This document shows positions 28,501-35,030 of a DNA stretch of 64,000 nt, one piece after another (within the stretch, counting starts at the first letter, position 1; the number at the start of each line of letters is the position of its first letter). Position numbers and translations under genes: made by a program. The stretch is from Reticulitermes speratus (lineage: Eukaryota > Arthropoda > Insecta > Blattodea > Rhinotermitidae): NCBI GenBank assembly GCA_021186555.1, contig JAJKFL010000014.1, positions 33,848,033 through 33,912,032 on the forward strand, read 5' to 3'. Under the pieces are notes generated by a model. The model ran no database searches and was not told where the DNA came from. It saw only the letters and a list, made by a program, of their open reading frames with translations.

Positions 28501-31500
28501 AAAATTCTTTTTTCGAGTATACATTCAACTTCTAACGCTAATGCGTTTTATAATGATCAGGAAAGCGGTGTCATTATCCGGGGATCCAAGCGAATGCAGA
28601 TGAATATATTTCTTACGAGGATGAAGGACATAAACGCCCTAAATAATGTGTCCGAAGGTCTCTTCCCTGTCTTCTGGATTGAGGAGGTAAGTTACCAGCA
28701 ATATGTAGTCTGTCGTGGAAACATGAAAAAGACTTTGGCCTTGAAAGCTTGGGACTTTTCCTCATTACCGGGCTACCCATTCTATTCTGTGAAGAAACAC
28801 GTCCCTGTAATGACACCTATCACTTTCCACTTGTCAGCCTTTGCCACGGATGCATTTTATACCAAACCCAAGGTCAAACTTATGCACAGCTCTAACCAGT
28901 TAGAACATTAAAAAGCGATAGTTTTAAATTACACGCAAAACATACAACTACATTTTATCTTGAATTAGTTTTAATTAGAATACATCTACTAATTTGACTT
29001 CCCTCTGCGCACAACTGCTAATGTCAAAGTCGCGCTCGATAGTTGACAAAGGACTTTGTGTAAATTATGCTTAGAGATGTCACACCATCTGAATCACAGA
29101 ACGAGGAAGGGCCTTCCTCTTCCGTGGGTAATGGGAAGAAAAATTCTATTTCTCCTAATACACATAAATCATAGGCGTAGTGTACACAAAAAGCTTTCAA
29201 CGAAAGCATGATGGTGAAGAGCGTCTCTGCATCCGTACTCCTGTTTCGTATCCAACGCTTCTGGAAGGGTTTCCGTGAAATTTGTTGTTGGATATTGAGC
29301 AGAAAGTGGGGCTATGATATTATTTGTGCTATTTTAGTTTCTCAAGGCGGTGAGTAGCAAGATTACAACCTTCTGGGATGTGACAGCGTGTAGTTAGGTA
29401 GACAGGTAACAAGGTGTGAGAGAAATTTGATTCCTACAGGCTCTGAATAGAACCCTGTCATTTGAGGCAAGAAGTTCCGAAATGTTGTCGAATATTCTGG
29501 TTCATAAATACCGTAAGATCGTAAGTCTTAATTAATCTTTCCTCGTAGTTTTTCAATATGTCGGTTTATCAGATATCAAACTGAGATGGAATTTTATGAG
29601 GTTCTTTTCAAATTCTCACCTTACAATCCTTCTTAAATTATTGTAATAATTATTAACCCTTAAAACTAAGATCAACTTGAGTTACATTTAAAGATACCTA
29701 TTGTATAGCGCAGTAAACACACTGAGTCTTGGTTTTAAATACCAGTAAGTTATTGCTGACTAGGGAAATGACTGCTGTTGTTTCTGAGATTAAAACAACA
29801 TGTATACAAATATGTGGGCAGAAGTGGATGTTTAAATGTGGTGGTACATAAAACAAATACTTAGCTTTACAACGTCAATAAAATAGAATGAAAATTGTTT
29901 ATGACTTTGTGCATATAATATCCCTTATCCGCGCTGAAAGAATATCAAGACAAAAAAAAAAAAAAAAAAAAAAAAAGTCGCAAAGAATGTAAAAGGTAAA
30001 GCAGCCCCATTACAGGCCTTTACAGGCCCTTAGGGTTCCAGGAGATTGAGGCTCCCAGATTTCTAGACAATCGGCACATGAAGGTGGTAAGGTTGTCAGC
30101 CCTAAGCACCGGCCGCCTTTACCCCCCAGGAAATATTCCTGGTACTCATTTCTGTTACAGGCTGAGTCGACCCCAGGGCCATAGTGCGACCGAAAGGATT
30201 AAGTAAATGAAAAATTTCAATGACACCATCGGGAATCGAACCCCCGACCTTCCGACTTGTAGCGCAGTGCCTCAACCAACTGCGCCACCGCGTGCCCCCT
30301 CGCAAAGAATGTATATGTCAATTTTGTGTACTTCATAGGACTACACCTTACCACTCTTCCTGCTTACTTATAGATGAACCTGTGAGAGGCTGTGGGGTGT
30401 TACAATAGTTATCGCAGCTTTAACACATTCTTAGTCTCCGCCTAGTTCACAGGCATAGGATTTGTAGAGCCGTACTTTCTATTCCGGTATATGCCTTCAT
30501 GTAGTAATATTCAACAAGATGGGAATTTTCTGGTTTCTTATTTTTCCAAAACTATCTGTGACAGTGCAAAATATACGCCTAATTTCTACCGAATGTAGAA
30601 AGAAACCCGGAATCTAAATGTATGTAGATAAACAGCATAATCACGTCTTATCACTTGTGACAAAAATTGAATTTTAAATACCTGTTTCTTATCTCCGATA
30701 TTGCGGCTTCAGATATGGGCCCGGATACCGGCCAACCTGAAAATGTTTCTTGAATTTCTTCAGTTACGCTAGACAAATTTGGACACTACCGCTTTCTTTC
30801 ACGTCTGTCCGATTCCGTAATCATGCTAACATTTGATGCTGTATGTCTAAAACCTTAAATACTGACAGAGTTCTTACATGTACCATAAACACGTTTTAGA
30901 TTATCATAAAAGCGAAGTGTGCCAGTTAATATAATGATTAGTCTATGCACTGGATGATTGGAGAGCCAGAGTTCTATTTCCTGGTGAGCCAGAGATATGT
31001 CTCTTCTTCACATTTTTTAAACCGGCTCGGGGACCTATTCATATATTCAACAATGGGTGTTGAGAGCTATTTCGCCCGGGGTAATACGACGAATCCCCTC
31101 AGTCTAGTACCGAGGTTAAGAATGCTTTATTCTATACCTCCATTCCCTCATGTGTCTCCAAGCCTTATACTTAATTCATAAATGAACTTTGCTTTTAATC
31201 TGTACTACGTAGCGGATGTATTAAATGTCGTCCTTCATTCTTTCTCACTTAGGGAGCTGACCTAGATGACAAAGATCTAACGGCAATTCACCGTCTCTAC
31301 ACAGTCATTTGTATCTTCACAGTCATCAAATGGTTCCTTGTAGCAGCTGGCGTCCTCCTAATGTGTGTTTCCATTTATATGTTTGCCTTCAGACGAAACA
31401 ACAATCATAGAATAATACAAAATGAAGACAAGGGTCATGTTTCTGTCCTTTACGGCAATAAGACATACACACTTAAACACAGGGATGTAAATGACACATT

Positions 31501-31681
31501 ATCCGTATCAACTTTGAGTGACATAACTCGAACTGATGAAGTCGATTTTGTTAAGCGGTGGGAAAATTTTCCCGATAAATTTCCCTCAAGTTCTGAACCT
31601 AATAAAGCAAGTGAAAATGTTGGCCTTGGTGAGTTTAAAGAGCCAAATAAGACTGTGACTCTTAGTAATGTTTTTATGTGA
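2191..31681 (+). CDS. CD36/SR-B family receptor (SNMP/emp-like), whole gene
   Basis: Coding exons are 2191-2310, 8149-8306, 12971-13115, 15515-15779, 16814-17025, 18277-18463, 18617-18735, 28561-28686 and 31253-31681, numbered here as exons 1-4 and 6-10. The product is about 585 residues. It has a short cytoplasmic N-terminus, a first membrane helix, a long ectodomain with family motifs ([40 protein letters not shown]), several cysteines and N-glycosylation sites, a second helix, and a tail of about 96 residues, long for the family. CD36-family proteins sit in the plasma membrane and pass lipids, lipoproteins or, in SNMPs, pheromones to receptors. Introns reach 9.8 kb. Exons 4 and 7 each contain a small frame break and the exon 4/6 junction is one base out of phase, so this is either a recent pseudogene or an assembly with indel errors. 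I cannot place it firmly within SNMP1, SNMP2 or emp-type. Confidence 0.85.
2311..5385. other. Intron 1, first part, no feature recognised
   Basis: AT-rich intron sequence. Open frames such as those near 2919-3203 and 3306-3614 show no recognisable protein pattern. A diverged SINE-like scrap may lie at about 4450-4560. Confidence 0.6.
5386..5681 (+). mobile_element. tRNA-derived SINE, family A, full length
   Basis: The head GGGCCGGGATAGCATAGTC resembles a polymerase III A-box region and GGGGATCGAATCCC is a good B-box. It is followed by a GC-rich body (GGCCCTGGGGCCCACCCAGC ... CCGGGGGTAAAGCGGC) and the tail GGCCTTTATGGCCCATTCTAGGGAG. Other copies: 8721-9004 (minus), 25815-26075, 48664-48918 (minus), 63205-63390 and the truncated head at 63950. 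Confidence 0.85.
5682..5965 (+). repeat. GC-rich unclassified repeat directly after SINE A
   Basis: Immediately downstream of the SINE is a GC-rich block containing GTCGTAAGAGGCGACTAAAA. It ends in an AGAAGAAGAAG-like tail near 5945-5960. It looks like a fragment of another retroelement or an extended composite SINE. No other copy was found in the window. Confidence 0.4.
6105..6545 (+). repeat. Degenerate minisatellite, unit about 38-40 bp
   Basis: A motif like CCAAAATTAATGATAAGT, followed shortly by CCAC, recurs at about 6138, 6216, 6254, 6346, 6387, 6459 and 6492. Adjacent units are 33-41 bases apart. Units are strongly diverged, so the array is old. Confidence 0.55.
6938..7565 (-). mobile_element. 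LINE 3' fragment
   Basis: Read on the minus strand from about 7555, the sequence encodes the C-terminal end of a non-LTR retrotransposon reverse transcriptase [51 protein letters not shown] and [12 protein letters not shown]. This stretch follows the thumb domain in many insect LINEs. After a stop comes a 3' UTR that ends in a simple A/T tail at about 6938-6962. The upstream part is missing, as expected of a 5'-truncated copy. Confidence 0.75.
8149..8306 (+). CDS. CD36-family gene, exon 2
   Basis: The acceptor TTGCTTCAG is followed by codons for [14 protein letters not shown] ... [16 protein letters not shown] ... [10 protein letters not shown]. The FNVTNP and VGPYVY motifs are signatures of the CD36 family and begin the ectodomain. 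It ends in phase 2 at GA|GTAAGT. Confidence 0.95.
8721..9004 (-). mobile_element. tRNA-derived SINE, family A
   Basis: A full-length copy in reverse orientation. The head GGGCCGGGATAGCG starts at 9004, the B-box GGGGATCGAATTCC follows, and the copy ends near 8721 with CTTTACCTTTAAC. It aligns over its length with 5386-5681. No clear target-site duplication was seen. Confidence 0.85.
9244..12314 (-). mobile_element. pogo-type DNA transposon, nearly complete
   Basis: The element is 3,071 bp long and is bounded by terminal inverted repeats of about 24 bp. The left end is GGGGAAGACCGCCTATATTGG and the right end, read inward, is GGGGAAGACCGCGTAAATTGG. It is preceded by TA, the usual pogo target; the right flank reads TC, so one side of the duplication has probably mutated. 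Many ATTGGACC repeats lie near both ends. It carries a transposase gene on the minus strand and sits in intron 2 of the CD36-family gene. Confidence 0.85.
10129..11713 (-). pseudogene. pogo-like DDE transposase, frame-broken
   Basis: The 5' part (11713-11102) encodes a psq-type helix-turn-helix ([16 protein letters not shown]), a CENP-B-like linker, and the first catalytic aspartate in [13 protein letters not shown] frame change follows near 11100. The rest (about 10905-10129) holds the second aspartate in [14 protein letters not shown], the third in [13 protein letters not shown], and a C-terminal zinc-binding cysteine cluster (FCKLCKLDE ... YHCEEC). All three catalytic residues are present, but they are not in one frame and no intron explains it. 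The enzyme would cut and paste its own element at TA. Confidence 0.85.
12971..13115 (+). CDS. CD36-family gene, exon 3
   Basis: The acceptor is CCGTTTCAG, and the codon split with exon 2 gives [14 protein letters not shown]. The rest reads [18 protein letters not shown] ... [13 protein letters not shown]. The NST sequon and the VVNIALV segment are typical of the CD36-family ectodomain. It ends in phase 0 at GTG|GTGAGT. Confidence 0.92.
13255..13490 (-). mobile_element. LINE 3' ORF fragment
   Basis: On the minus strand the sequence gives [19 protein letters not shown], a broken GRPRRRW region, then HWIHLAQDK. This is the C-terminal stretch of an insect LINE reverse transcriptase ORF. It is short and interrupted, and is related to, but not the same copy as, the fragment at 14560. 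Confidence 0.6.
13491..14559. other. Intron 3 sequence, nothing recognised
   Basis: AT-rich sequence with short open frames of no recognisable family and no repeat copy seen elsewhere in the window. Confidence 0.6.
14560..14870 (-). mobile_element. LINE 3' ORF fragment
   Basis: Minus-strand translation gives [20 protein letters not shown], then RRRWKL, then [17 protein letters not shown]. This is the conserved C-terminal part of a non-LTR retrotransposon ORF2. It lies directly next to the Tigger-like element that starts at 14880. Confidence 0.65.
14880..15305. mobile_element. Tigger-like (pogo group) non-autonomous DNA transposon
   Basis: The left end CAGTAGTCCCCCCGTA and the right end read inward, CAGTAGAACCCCCGCATCC, form inverted repeats. 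Both are followed by sub-terminal CCGCGG repeats. TA precedes the left end. The interior has no transposase frame. The sub-terminal blocks (ACGTTCCAAGACCTACCG, CCTATGATAAAGTTTAATTG, TTATTTCTGGAATTTTTCAT) closely resemble mammalian Tigger consensus ends as I remember them. Confidence 0.8.
15515..15779 (+). CDS. CD36-family gene, exon 4, with frame break
   Basis: The acceptor is GTTTTTCAG. The first part reads [14 protein letters not shown] ... [10 protein letters not shown] and continues exon 3 in phase 0. After VF, two extra bases (CACACG where CACG is expected, at 15608-15613) shift the frame and lead to an early stop. The remainder reads clearly in another frame as [20 protein letters not shown] ... 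AKMVCDML ... [12 protein letters not shown]. It ends at AC|GTGAGT, which leaves the junction to exon 6 one base out of phase. Confidence 0.85.
16814..17025 (+). CDS. CD36-family gene, exon 6
   Basis: The acceptor is ATTTTTGCAG, followed by [47 protein letters not shown] and LYIFLVDVC. The [11 protein letters not shown] block is the best conserved part of the family. It ends in phase 2 at AG|GTAATG. By alignment it should follow directly after FVT of exon 4. Confidence 0.95.
17026..18276. other. Intron 6, nothing recognised
   Basis: No repeat copy or coding exon recognised. The long minus-strand frame at 17447-17809 has no family pattern. Confidence 0.6.
18277..18463 (+). CDS. CD36-family gene, exon 7, with frame break
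   Basis: The acceptor is TTCTTCAG; the split codon gives the arginine of VDVCR. It reads [20 protein letters not shown], then VGG ... NLEAAEDFP in frame. At about 18373-18384 (TTTTCCCCAAATAGC) the frame shifts by +2 or -1, then reads [19 protein letters not shown] and LNLDNCLG. The CFC motif is a hallmark of CD36 proteins. Without the shift a stop (TGA) follows within the exon. It ends at TTAG|GTAAGG. Confidence 0.85.
18617..18735 (+). CDS. CD36-family gene, exon 8
   Basis: After the acceptor CTGTTCGTAG it reads [40 protein letters not shown]. The PHFYNASP and GLKPN segments match the family (PHFL-ASP and GLNP in vertebrates). It ends in phase 0 at CCG|GTAAGT. Intron 8 follows and is 9.8 kb long. 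Confidence 0.95.
19463..19505 (+). repeat. (TG)n microsatellite
   Basis: A run of TG/GT dinucleotides with two interruptions, in intron 8. Confidence 0.85.
19828..20082. mobile_element. hAT-like MITE, 255 bp
   Basis: The ends CAGTGGCGTAGCTAGG and, read inward from the right, CAGTGGCATAGCTGAGG form an imperfect inverted repeat. The flanking octamers CTGGCAGA and CTGAGGGA agree at five of eight positions, consistent with an old 8-bp target-site duplication. There is no coding capacity. Confidence 0.6.
20083..21554. other. Intron 8 segment, nothing recognised
   Basis: AT-rich intron sequence with no recognisable element or exon. Confidence 0.55.
21555..21760 (-). repeat. Diverged SINE fragment (family A-related)
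   Basis: On the minus strand it shows the same body order as other A-type copies (a CCCACTGGATAGGAGATTGG block and a CCCGGAAATCGATCC B-box-like block), but it is strongly mutated. Confidence 0.4.
22361..22580. mobile_element. Hairpin element with 54-bp perfect arms and 13-bp target duplication
   Basis: Arms at 22378-22431 and 22473-22526 are perfect reverse complements over 54 bases and enclose a 41-base loop. The unit at 22374-22567 is flanked on both sides by AGTAATTGTAATA (22361-22373 and 22568-22580), which shows it arrived by insertion. The minus strand of the loop reads CTTGAGGATGGT ... GTGCCGAAACATATG, a motif found at several other sites in the window. It resembles a hammerhead ribozyme core such as those in Penelope-like retroelements. 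That identification is inference. Confidence 0.75.
23064..23338 (+). mobile_element. tRNA-derived SINE, family B
   Basis: It starts GGCCCTGCCTGGCTCAG, has an A-box-like GGCTCAGAATGTTAG and a B-box-like CCCGGGTTAAATTCC, a body with TGTGAGATTTATGGTGG, and ends in ATGCTCTTTCGGAAACCGAG before an A/T-rich tail. It is nearly full length. Confidence 0.75.
23343..23540 (+). mobile_element. tRNA-derived SINE, family B, partial
   Basis: It starts GCCGTGCCATGTCTTAGG, has the B-box CCCGGGTTCGAAAT and the body TGTGAGATAAGTGGTGG. It lacks the 3' tail seen at 23064-23338, directly upstream in the same orientation. Confidence 0.75.
23741..23975 (+). mobile_element. tRNA-derived SINE, family B, partial
   Basis: The copy starts GCCGTGGCCTTGCCATGG and has a slightly expanded head and the body TATGGGATTTGTGGTGG. 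It ends near GACAGCGTCGTTACATGACG, an end also seen at about 37210. Three family B copies lie in tandem orientation within 1 kb. Confidence 0.7.
23976..25445. other. Intron 8 segment, no gene
   Basis: Nothing coding was recognised. A CCTGAAGATGA ... TTGAAACGTCG motif at 24216-24250 belongs to the recurring motif set described among the findings. Confidence 0.55.
25446..25577 (+). repeat. (CTA)n microsatellite
   Basis: About 55 bases of perfect CTA triplets are followed by about 75 bases of interrupted TAC/CTA triplets. Confidence 0.95.
25815..26075 (+). mobile_element. tRNA-derived SINE, family A, 5'-truncated
   Basis: It begins within the head (CTACGGGATGGACGGTC), keeps the B-box GGGTATCGAATCCC, and matches the body and tail of 5386-5681 throughout. 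It lies in intron 8. Confidence 0.8.
26095..26470 (+). repeat. Diverged family A-related SINE with B-type tail
   Basis: The segment 26147-26375 has the body GGGGCCCACCCAG ... TTGATACCGG ... TTTCCCCGGGAGAAAG. It is followed by AGCGAAGCTTGGAAACC and a GGATATCCTGGAGCAATGG end that resembles the family B tail at 63800-63850. Confidence 0.5.
26590..27548 (-). mobile_element. Tc1/mariner-type transposon remnant
   Basis: On the minus strand, a start near 27547 reads MASGPEKVF and then [29 protein letters not shown] over several frames, matching the helix-turn-helix part of insect mariner-like transposases. Further on (26960-26640) comes [50 protein letters not shown], the region around the second catalytic aspartate, which is here mutated in QKDRAPP (expected Q-DGAPP). 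It carries several stops and frame changes and is inactive. No terminal repeats were found. Confidence 0.75.
27925..28397. mobile_element. hAT-type element remnant, right end
   Basis: The segment ends ACGTTGAGAACCACTG, the reverse complement of the classic hAT end CAGTGGTTCTCAA. It has repeated GTGGCCCCC blocks at both sides. The matching left end was not found, so it is probably truncated. It lies about 165 bases before exon 9. Confidence 0.55.
28561..28686 (+). CDS. CD36-family gene, exon 9
   Basis: After the acceptor ATAATGATCAG, 42 codons read [42 protein letters not shown]. The KRMQMNI and PVFWIEE motifs lie just before the second membrane helix in CD36 proteins. It is in phase 0 at both ends; the donor is GAG|GTAAGT. 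Confidence 0.95.
29952..29976 (+). repeat. Poly(A) run
   Basis: An uninterrupted A tract of about 25 bases. It lies outside the target duplication of the neighbouring SINE, so it was the insertion neighbourhood, not the SINE tail. Confidence 0.9.
29978..30313 (-). mobile_element. tRNA-derived SINE, family C, full length with target duplication
   Basis: The SINE proper runs from 30299 to 29992 on the minus strand. The head CACGCGGTGGCGCAGTTGG and the B-box GGGGGTTCGATTCCCG are well preserved. The body GGCCCTGGGGTCGACTCAGC ... TTTCCTGGGGGGTAAAGGC shares its core with family A. The 14-base duplication TCGCAAAGAATGTA lies at 29978-29991 and 30300-30313, which shows target-primed insertion. A second copy is at 61786-62050. 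Confidence 0.92.
30950..31170 (+). repeat. Diverged SINE fragment (family A-related)
   Basis: It keeps the body order CGGGGACCTATTC ... GCCCGGGGTAATACG ... TAGTACCGAGGTTAAGAATG of A-type copies. It ends about 80 bases before exon 10. Confidence 0.5.
31253..31681 (+). CDS. CD36-family gene, exon 10 (last)
   Basis: The acceptor is TTCTCACTTAG. It reads [20 protein letters not shown], then the second membrane helix [20 protein letters not shown], then a basic stop-transfer segment (RRNNNHR) and about 96 residues of cytoplasmic tail ending [11 protein letters not shown] and TGA. CD36 and SNMP tails are usually far shorter. The tail is rich in D, T, S and N and has no motif I recognise. Confidence 0.92.
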   Translation, partial: GADLDDKDLTAIHRLYTVICIFTVIKWFLVAAGVLLMCVSIYMFAFRRNNNHRIIQNEDKGHVSVLYGNKTYTLKHRDVNDTLSVSTLSDITRTDEVDFVKRWENFPDKFPSSSEPNKASENVGLGEFKEPNKTVTLSNVFM

Positions 31682-31758
31682 CTTGTAATTTCAAACAGTT
31701 AAGGAAAATTCTGTAATTTTAATTCTAAGATATTCATGTCCTTTACTGGCAACATGGA

Positions 31759-31862
31759 AATAAATTTTACCGAAGGTTTCAGGAGATGAAAATGTAATGA
31801 TTTCAATAAGTTACAGTTTAATCTACCTTATATGTACATACACAGGAATTATACTAAATAAA
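31759..31862 (+). terminator. Candidate polyadenylation signals of the CD36-family gene
   Basis: AATAAA occurs at 31759-31764 and again at 31857-31862, 78 and 176 bases after the stop codon. Either could end the transcript. Confidence 0.5.
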
Positions 31863-31869
31863 CTCTCCT

Positions 31870-33915
31870 CAGACACACAAATACCTGCTGTACTGATGCA
31901 GTGTCCTCACCTTATATTGTCAGTTTTTTTAAAACTTTGAATCTGTTTACTGATTTCTTCTAAATAAGGCTCTTATTGATTTTCAAATATTCTCAATAAT
32001 TTTCTAAAATTTTGTCTTTAAGGACTAACTTTACTCCGCTTTTATGGTAACTACAAGACAGCTTCAATACCCAATTTTCACCCAGAGCTGTTTGAATAAG
32101 AGGGGGTTTTCGATGGCAATATCTGCCAATATTATCAGTAATACAAATATGAAGCAGGATATTTGTTAGCTAAAGACATGAATAGAGTGAAATCAAAATT
32201 GTCGTGTACATTAATTACCTTTCGCAAAAGAAGTAGTATCGGACGTAATTGAGATGCTAAAATCGATGGAACTGGGAACCTATCTACATTGAATACGTTA
32301 CAAATAAGACTGTAAAAATTACTGTCACGAATTTCAAGACACTGCCATCTCGATGCTCGGCTTCTTCTACTTTACGTCATCACCGATATTAATACCATTA
32401 TTTCGACCCTTCCCGGCTGGTTGCGACAAATATGGATGAAACCACGTGGCTGAAGTATTGGTTTACTCCACTCTTCTGCTATTAAGCTGATCAGTACCTC
32501 TGTCAAGATCTGTTATTCATTAAGTGAAGTTGATTGCTTTCATGCTTTATGGAATGGGCATTTTCCTTCAATAATTCAATGTATCTTATGCTTCAAAAAG
32601 CTTTTGTCTTTTACAAAAATAAAGTTTAATTCTTTTTTGCTGCTTGATAGTAGTTTATATTTTTGCATCACCCCTCCCTTTGCCGAAAGCTACATAAAAT
32701 TTTATCCTGGAACGCCATCCTTTTGTTTGTTAATGTTATTTCAGTTAGTCCGTGAAAGGTAAATGTTGCATACAACACATGTGATTCCATATAAGACTCA
32801 GTTTAGGATATAATAATAATAATAATAATAATAACATTAATAATAATGTTTATTAAGAAATCAAAGCAAAGTAAGATACAGATGACTTGCTTTGATACGA
32901 AACTGATTCAGAGAAAGCTGTCCATGTTTACGATCTAAGGTGTTTTCACTCCATGCCATACACACACAAATAAACGGAAACAAAACTTGCATAAACTGTC
33001 AAAGCTTAATTTACCAACGACTGTGCAAGAACTCGCTACCAAAATCCTCTTGCTGGAAAGTAAATTTGTATATTCGGGCCAAGAAGAAATTTGGAGAGAT
33101 GTTGGTCGAAGAACTTGTGGAAGCAATGTGCAGTTTTCAGCAACGTGAAACATGGAAGACGGAGGTAAGTTAGTGAAAAGTGTTAAGTCGGGAGTTACAA
33201 ACCCGCGGCCTGCAAGCTGCATGCGTTCCACCATGTTGTGTTACGTGGCTCACTGCCACATTGTTTAAATTATGTACATACCCTAACGGGTTCGGTCACT
33301 GCTTATAACGACCATATCGCTAATTATAACGACACTGATATTAAGTCTGCCAGCTCTTGTAAATATTGATACCATTGTTAATTAGCACATTTAAATCTAC
33401 AATCATTAGTTCGGCACGGGTATTCAGTACACTGTTTGACCCAAATATCAGCAACCATTGAAGTCTTGAAAATATGTTGACCATGATTTCGTTTACATGT
33501 TTTTCCGCTGAACAAAAATTCGGGACTTCAGGTGTAACATATACGGAGGAAAACTTAGGTTTTATATCGCTTTCAGGCAGAATTTCACCTACATATTTAA
33601 AACTTATTTTCCAAAAATTTAAAAAAGGTCTGTCTATTTCAAGAACCGTCGGTAAATCATATTTTAGAAGATGGTCGCTGTTTATTATGAGTCAAACAAA
33701 ATAAATAAACACAAAATTTGGTAAAATATACAGATTTTATTGTGGAGATAAGTTATACTATAATTTATATAATGAAAGTATTCACAAATGTTCGTAAGAA
33801 CAAGTTAAAGCCAAACACTTATTTTTCCACAAATATTACGTATTACGTACTTATTCTTCCTTAGTTCGTAACAGCGTCTATACACTGTAGAGCCACGATC
33901 TATCACTTTCTTTAT
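31870..33915. other. Region after the CD36-family gene, no gene assigned
   Basis: AT-rich, with an (ATA)n run at 32808-32849. At 33021-33165 a frame reads LPTTVQELATKILLLESKFV and IWRDVGRRTCGSN and ends at a donor-like GAG|GTAAGT; I do not recognise it. An hAT-like end may lie near 33187-33240 (ACAAACCCGCGGCCTGC). Confidence 0.45.
32808..32849 (+). repeat. (ATA)n microsatellite
   Basis: Nearly uninterrupted AAT/ATA triplets with a single break. Confidence 0.85.
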
Positions 33916-33918
33916 CTA

Positions 33919-34525
33919 GAAAAGATTTCCCAACCTATGAGTCGCGATAAAAATTTTGGTTGCAAAACATATTCTGAGTGGATCGCGAAATATTTATTGA
34001 ATCTACTTATTATTAACTCACACCACACTAATAACGGTATTAGAAGCAGCAATGTTTGTAAATGTAATAACTTGTAGTGACAATGTAGCAACGTCTTTGA
34101 CCGTCATGTTTTAAAAATGACACCGACCACTGACTACCAGGTTTGCAAGGCTCTCAAAGAAATATAATGGGATCAACCAACTAAAATTATCCTTTTTTTC
34201 TTCCAAGTTGTCATGGGTTGGTAAAATTCTCTCAGTTTGGGGAATACCGCACGAAACACGAAAAAAATCATATTTACAAGATTATGGAGACTAACCCTAG
34301 ATATAAGAGCCGTAAGAAGTGTCACAATAATAAACTCAGGCTTATGCAGAAATGTTTAAAAGCATATATGTTTTTCTTCATATTATTAAATAATTAAAAC
34401 CTCACGTTTCTCATACTGATTCAGTTTTCTTATATTACACGTGTCTTTATTTCTGAAGCCTGGGTTCGCAAGACAAAGCCGTTGATTTAATCTGGGTCGC
34501 GGGGCGTGAAGTTTGAGAAACACAG
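33919..34525. mobile_element. hAT-like MITE, about 600 bp, diverged
   Basis: The left end GATTTCCCAACCTATGAGTC and the right end, read inward, CTGTGTTTCTCAAACTTC, fit the common hAT ends of the CAGTGTTTCCCAACC type. Both continue into a GTCGCG-like block. There is no coding capacity. Boundaries are approximate and no clean duplication was seen. Confidence 0.5.
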
Positions 34526-34784
34526 ATCTGGTATATCAGGGATCCACTACAAACACCGCCTACATCTTAATTGATCATCTTTTTATGTATTTTATATCTT
34601 TTTAATATGTACATACATTGCTTGTTCTGTTTTTGTGAAATCTTACTTTAATACGAATCCCTGATGATGATCCCATGAGGGATTTAAACATATTGGATTT
34701 GGTTTACAAGATCTTATAATGTAAAACATCTGAAAACAATAGAGTGCATTTTTGTTGGACTGAATATTGTGGTATTTGAAAATA

Positions 34785-35030
34785 CAGTAGTCCCCCCGTA
34801 TCCGCGGGTGATACGTTCCAAGACCTACCGCGGATGCGCGAAACCGCGGATAGTAGCGAAACCTATATATAAAAGCGCAGAGTAAACTTTAGATCGACTA
34901 AAGTCGACGCTGGCAAATTAAGACGTAAATACTGAAATCGACCATGGTCGACTTTGGCAGTGAATGTGTTAATATTTTCGGGCTTCGGTAAACCGCGGAT
35001 ACCGAATCCGCGGATACGGGGGTTCTAGTG
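34785..35030. mobile_element. Tigger-like MITE, 246 bp, with TA duplication
   Basis: The ends CAGTAGTCCCCCCGTATCC and, read inward, CACTAGAACCCCCGTATCC are inverted repeats flanked by TA on both sides (34783-34784 and 35031-35032). The first 90 bases match 14880-15305 closely, including the CCGCGG repeats, but the middle is different and shorter. Confidence 0.85.

Noticed and set aside
28330-28911. A 193-residue plus-strand frame
   Set aside because: Only 28561-28686 is coding (exon 9); the rest is an intron frame that runs through an hAT remnant upstream and past a strong splice donor downstream.
29952-29976. Poly(A) run as the tail of the adjacent SINE
   Set aside because: The SINE is on the minus strand and its target duplication starts after the run, so the run is host sequence.
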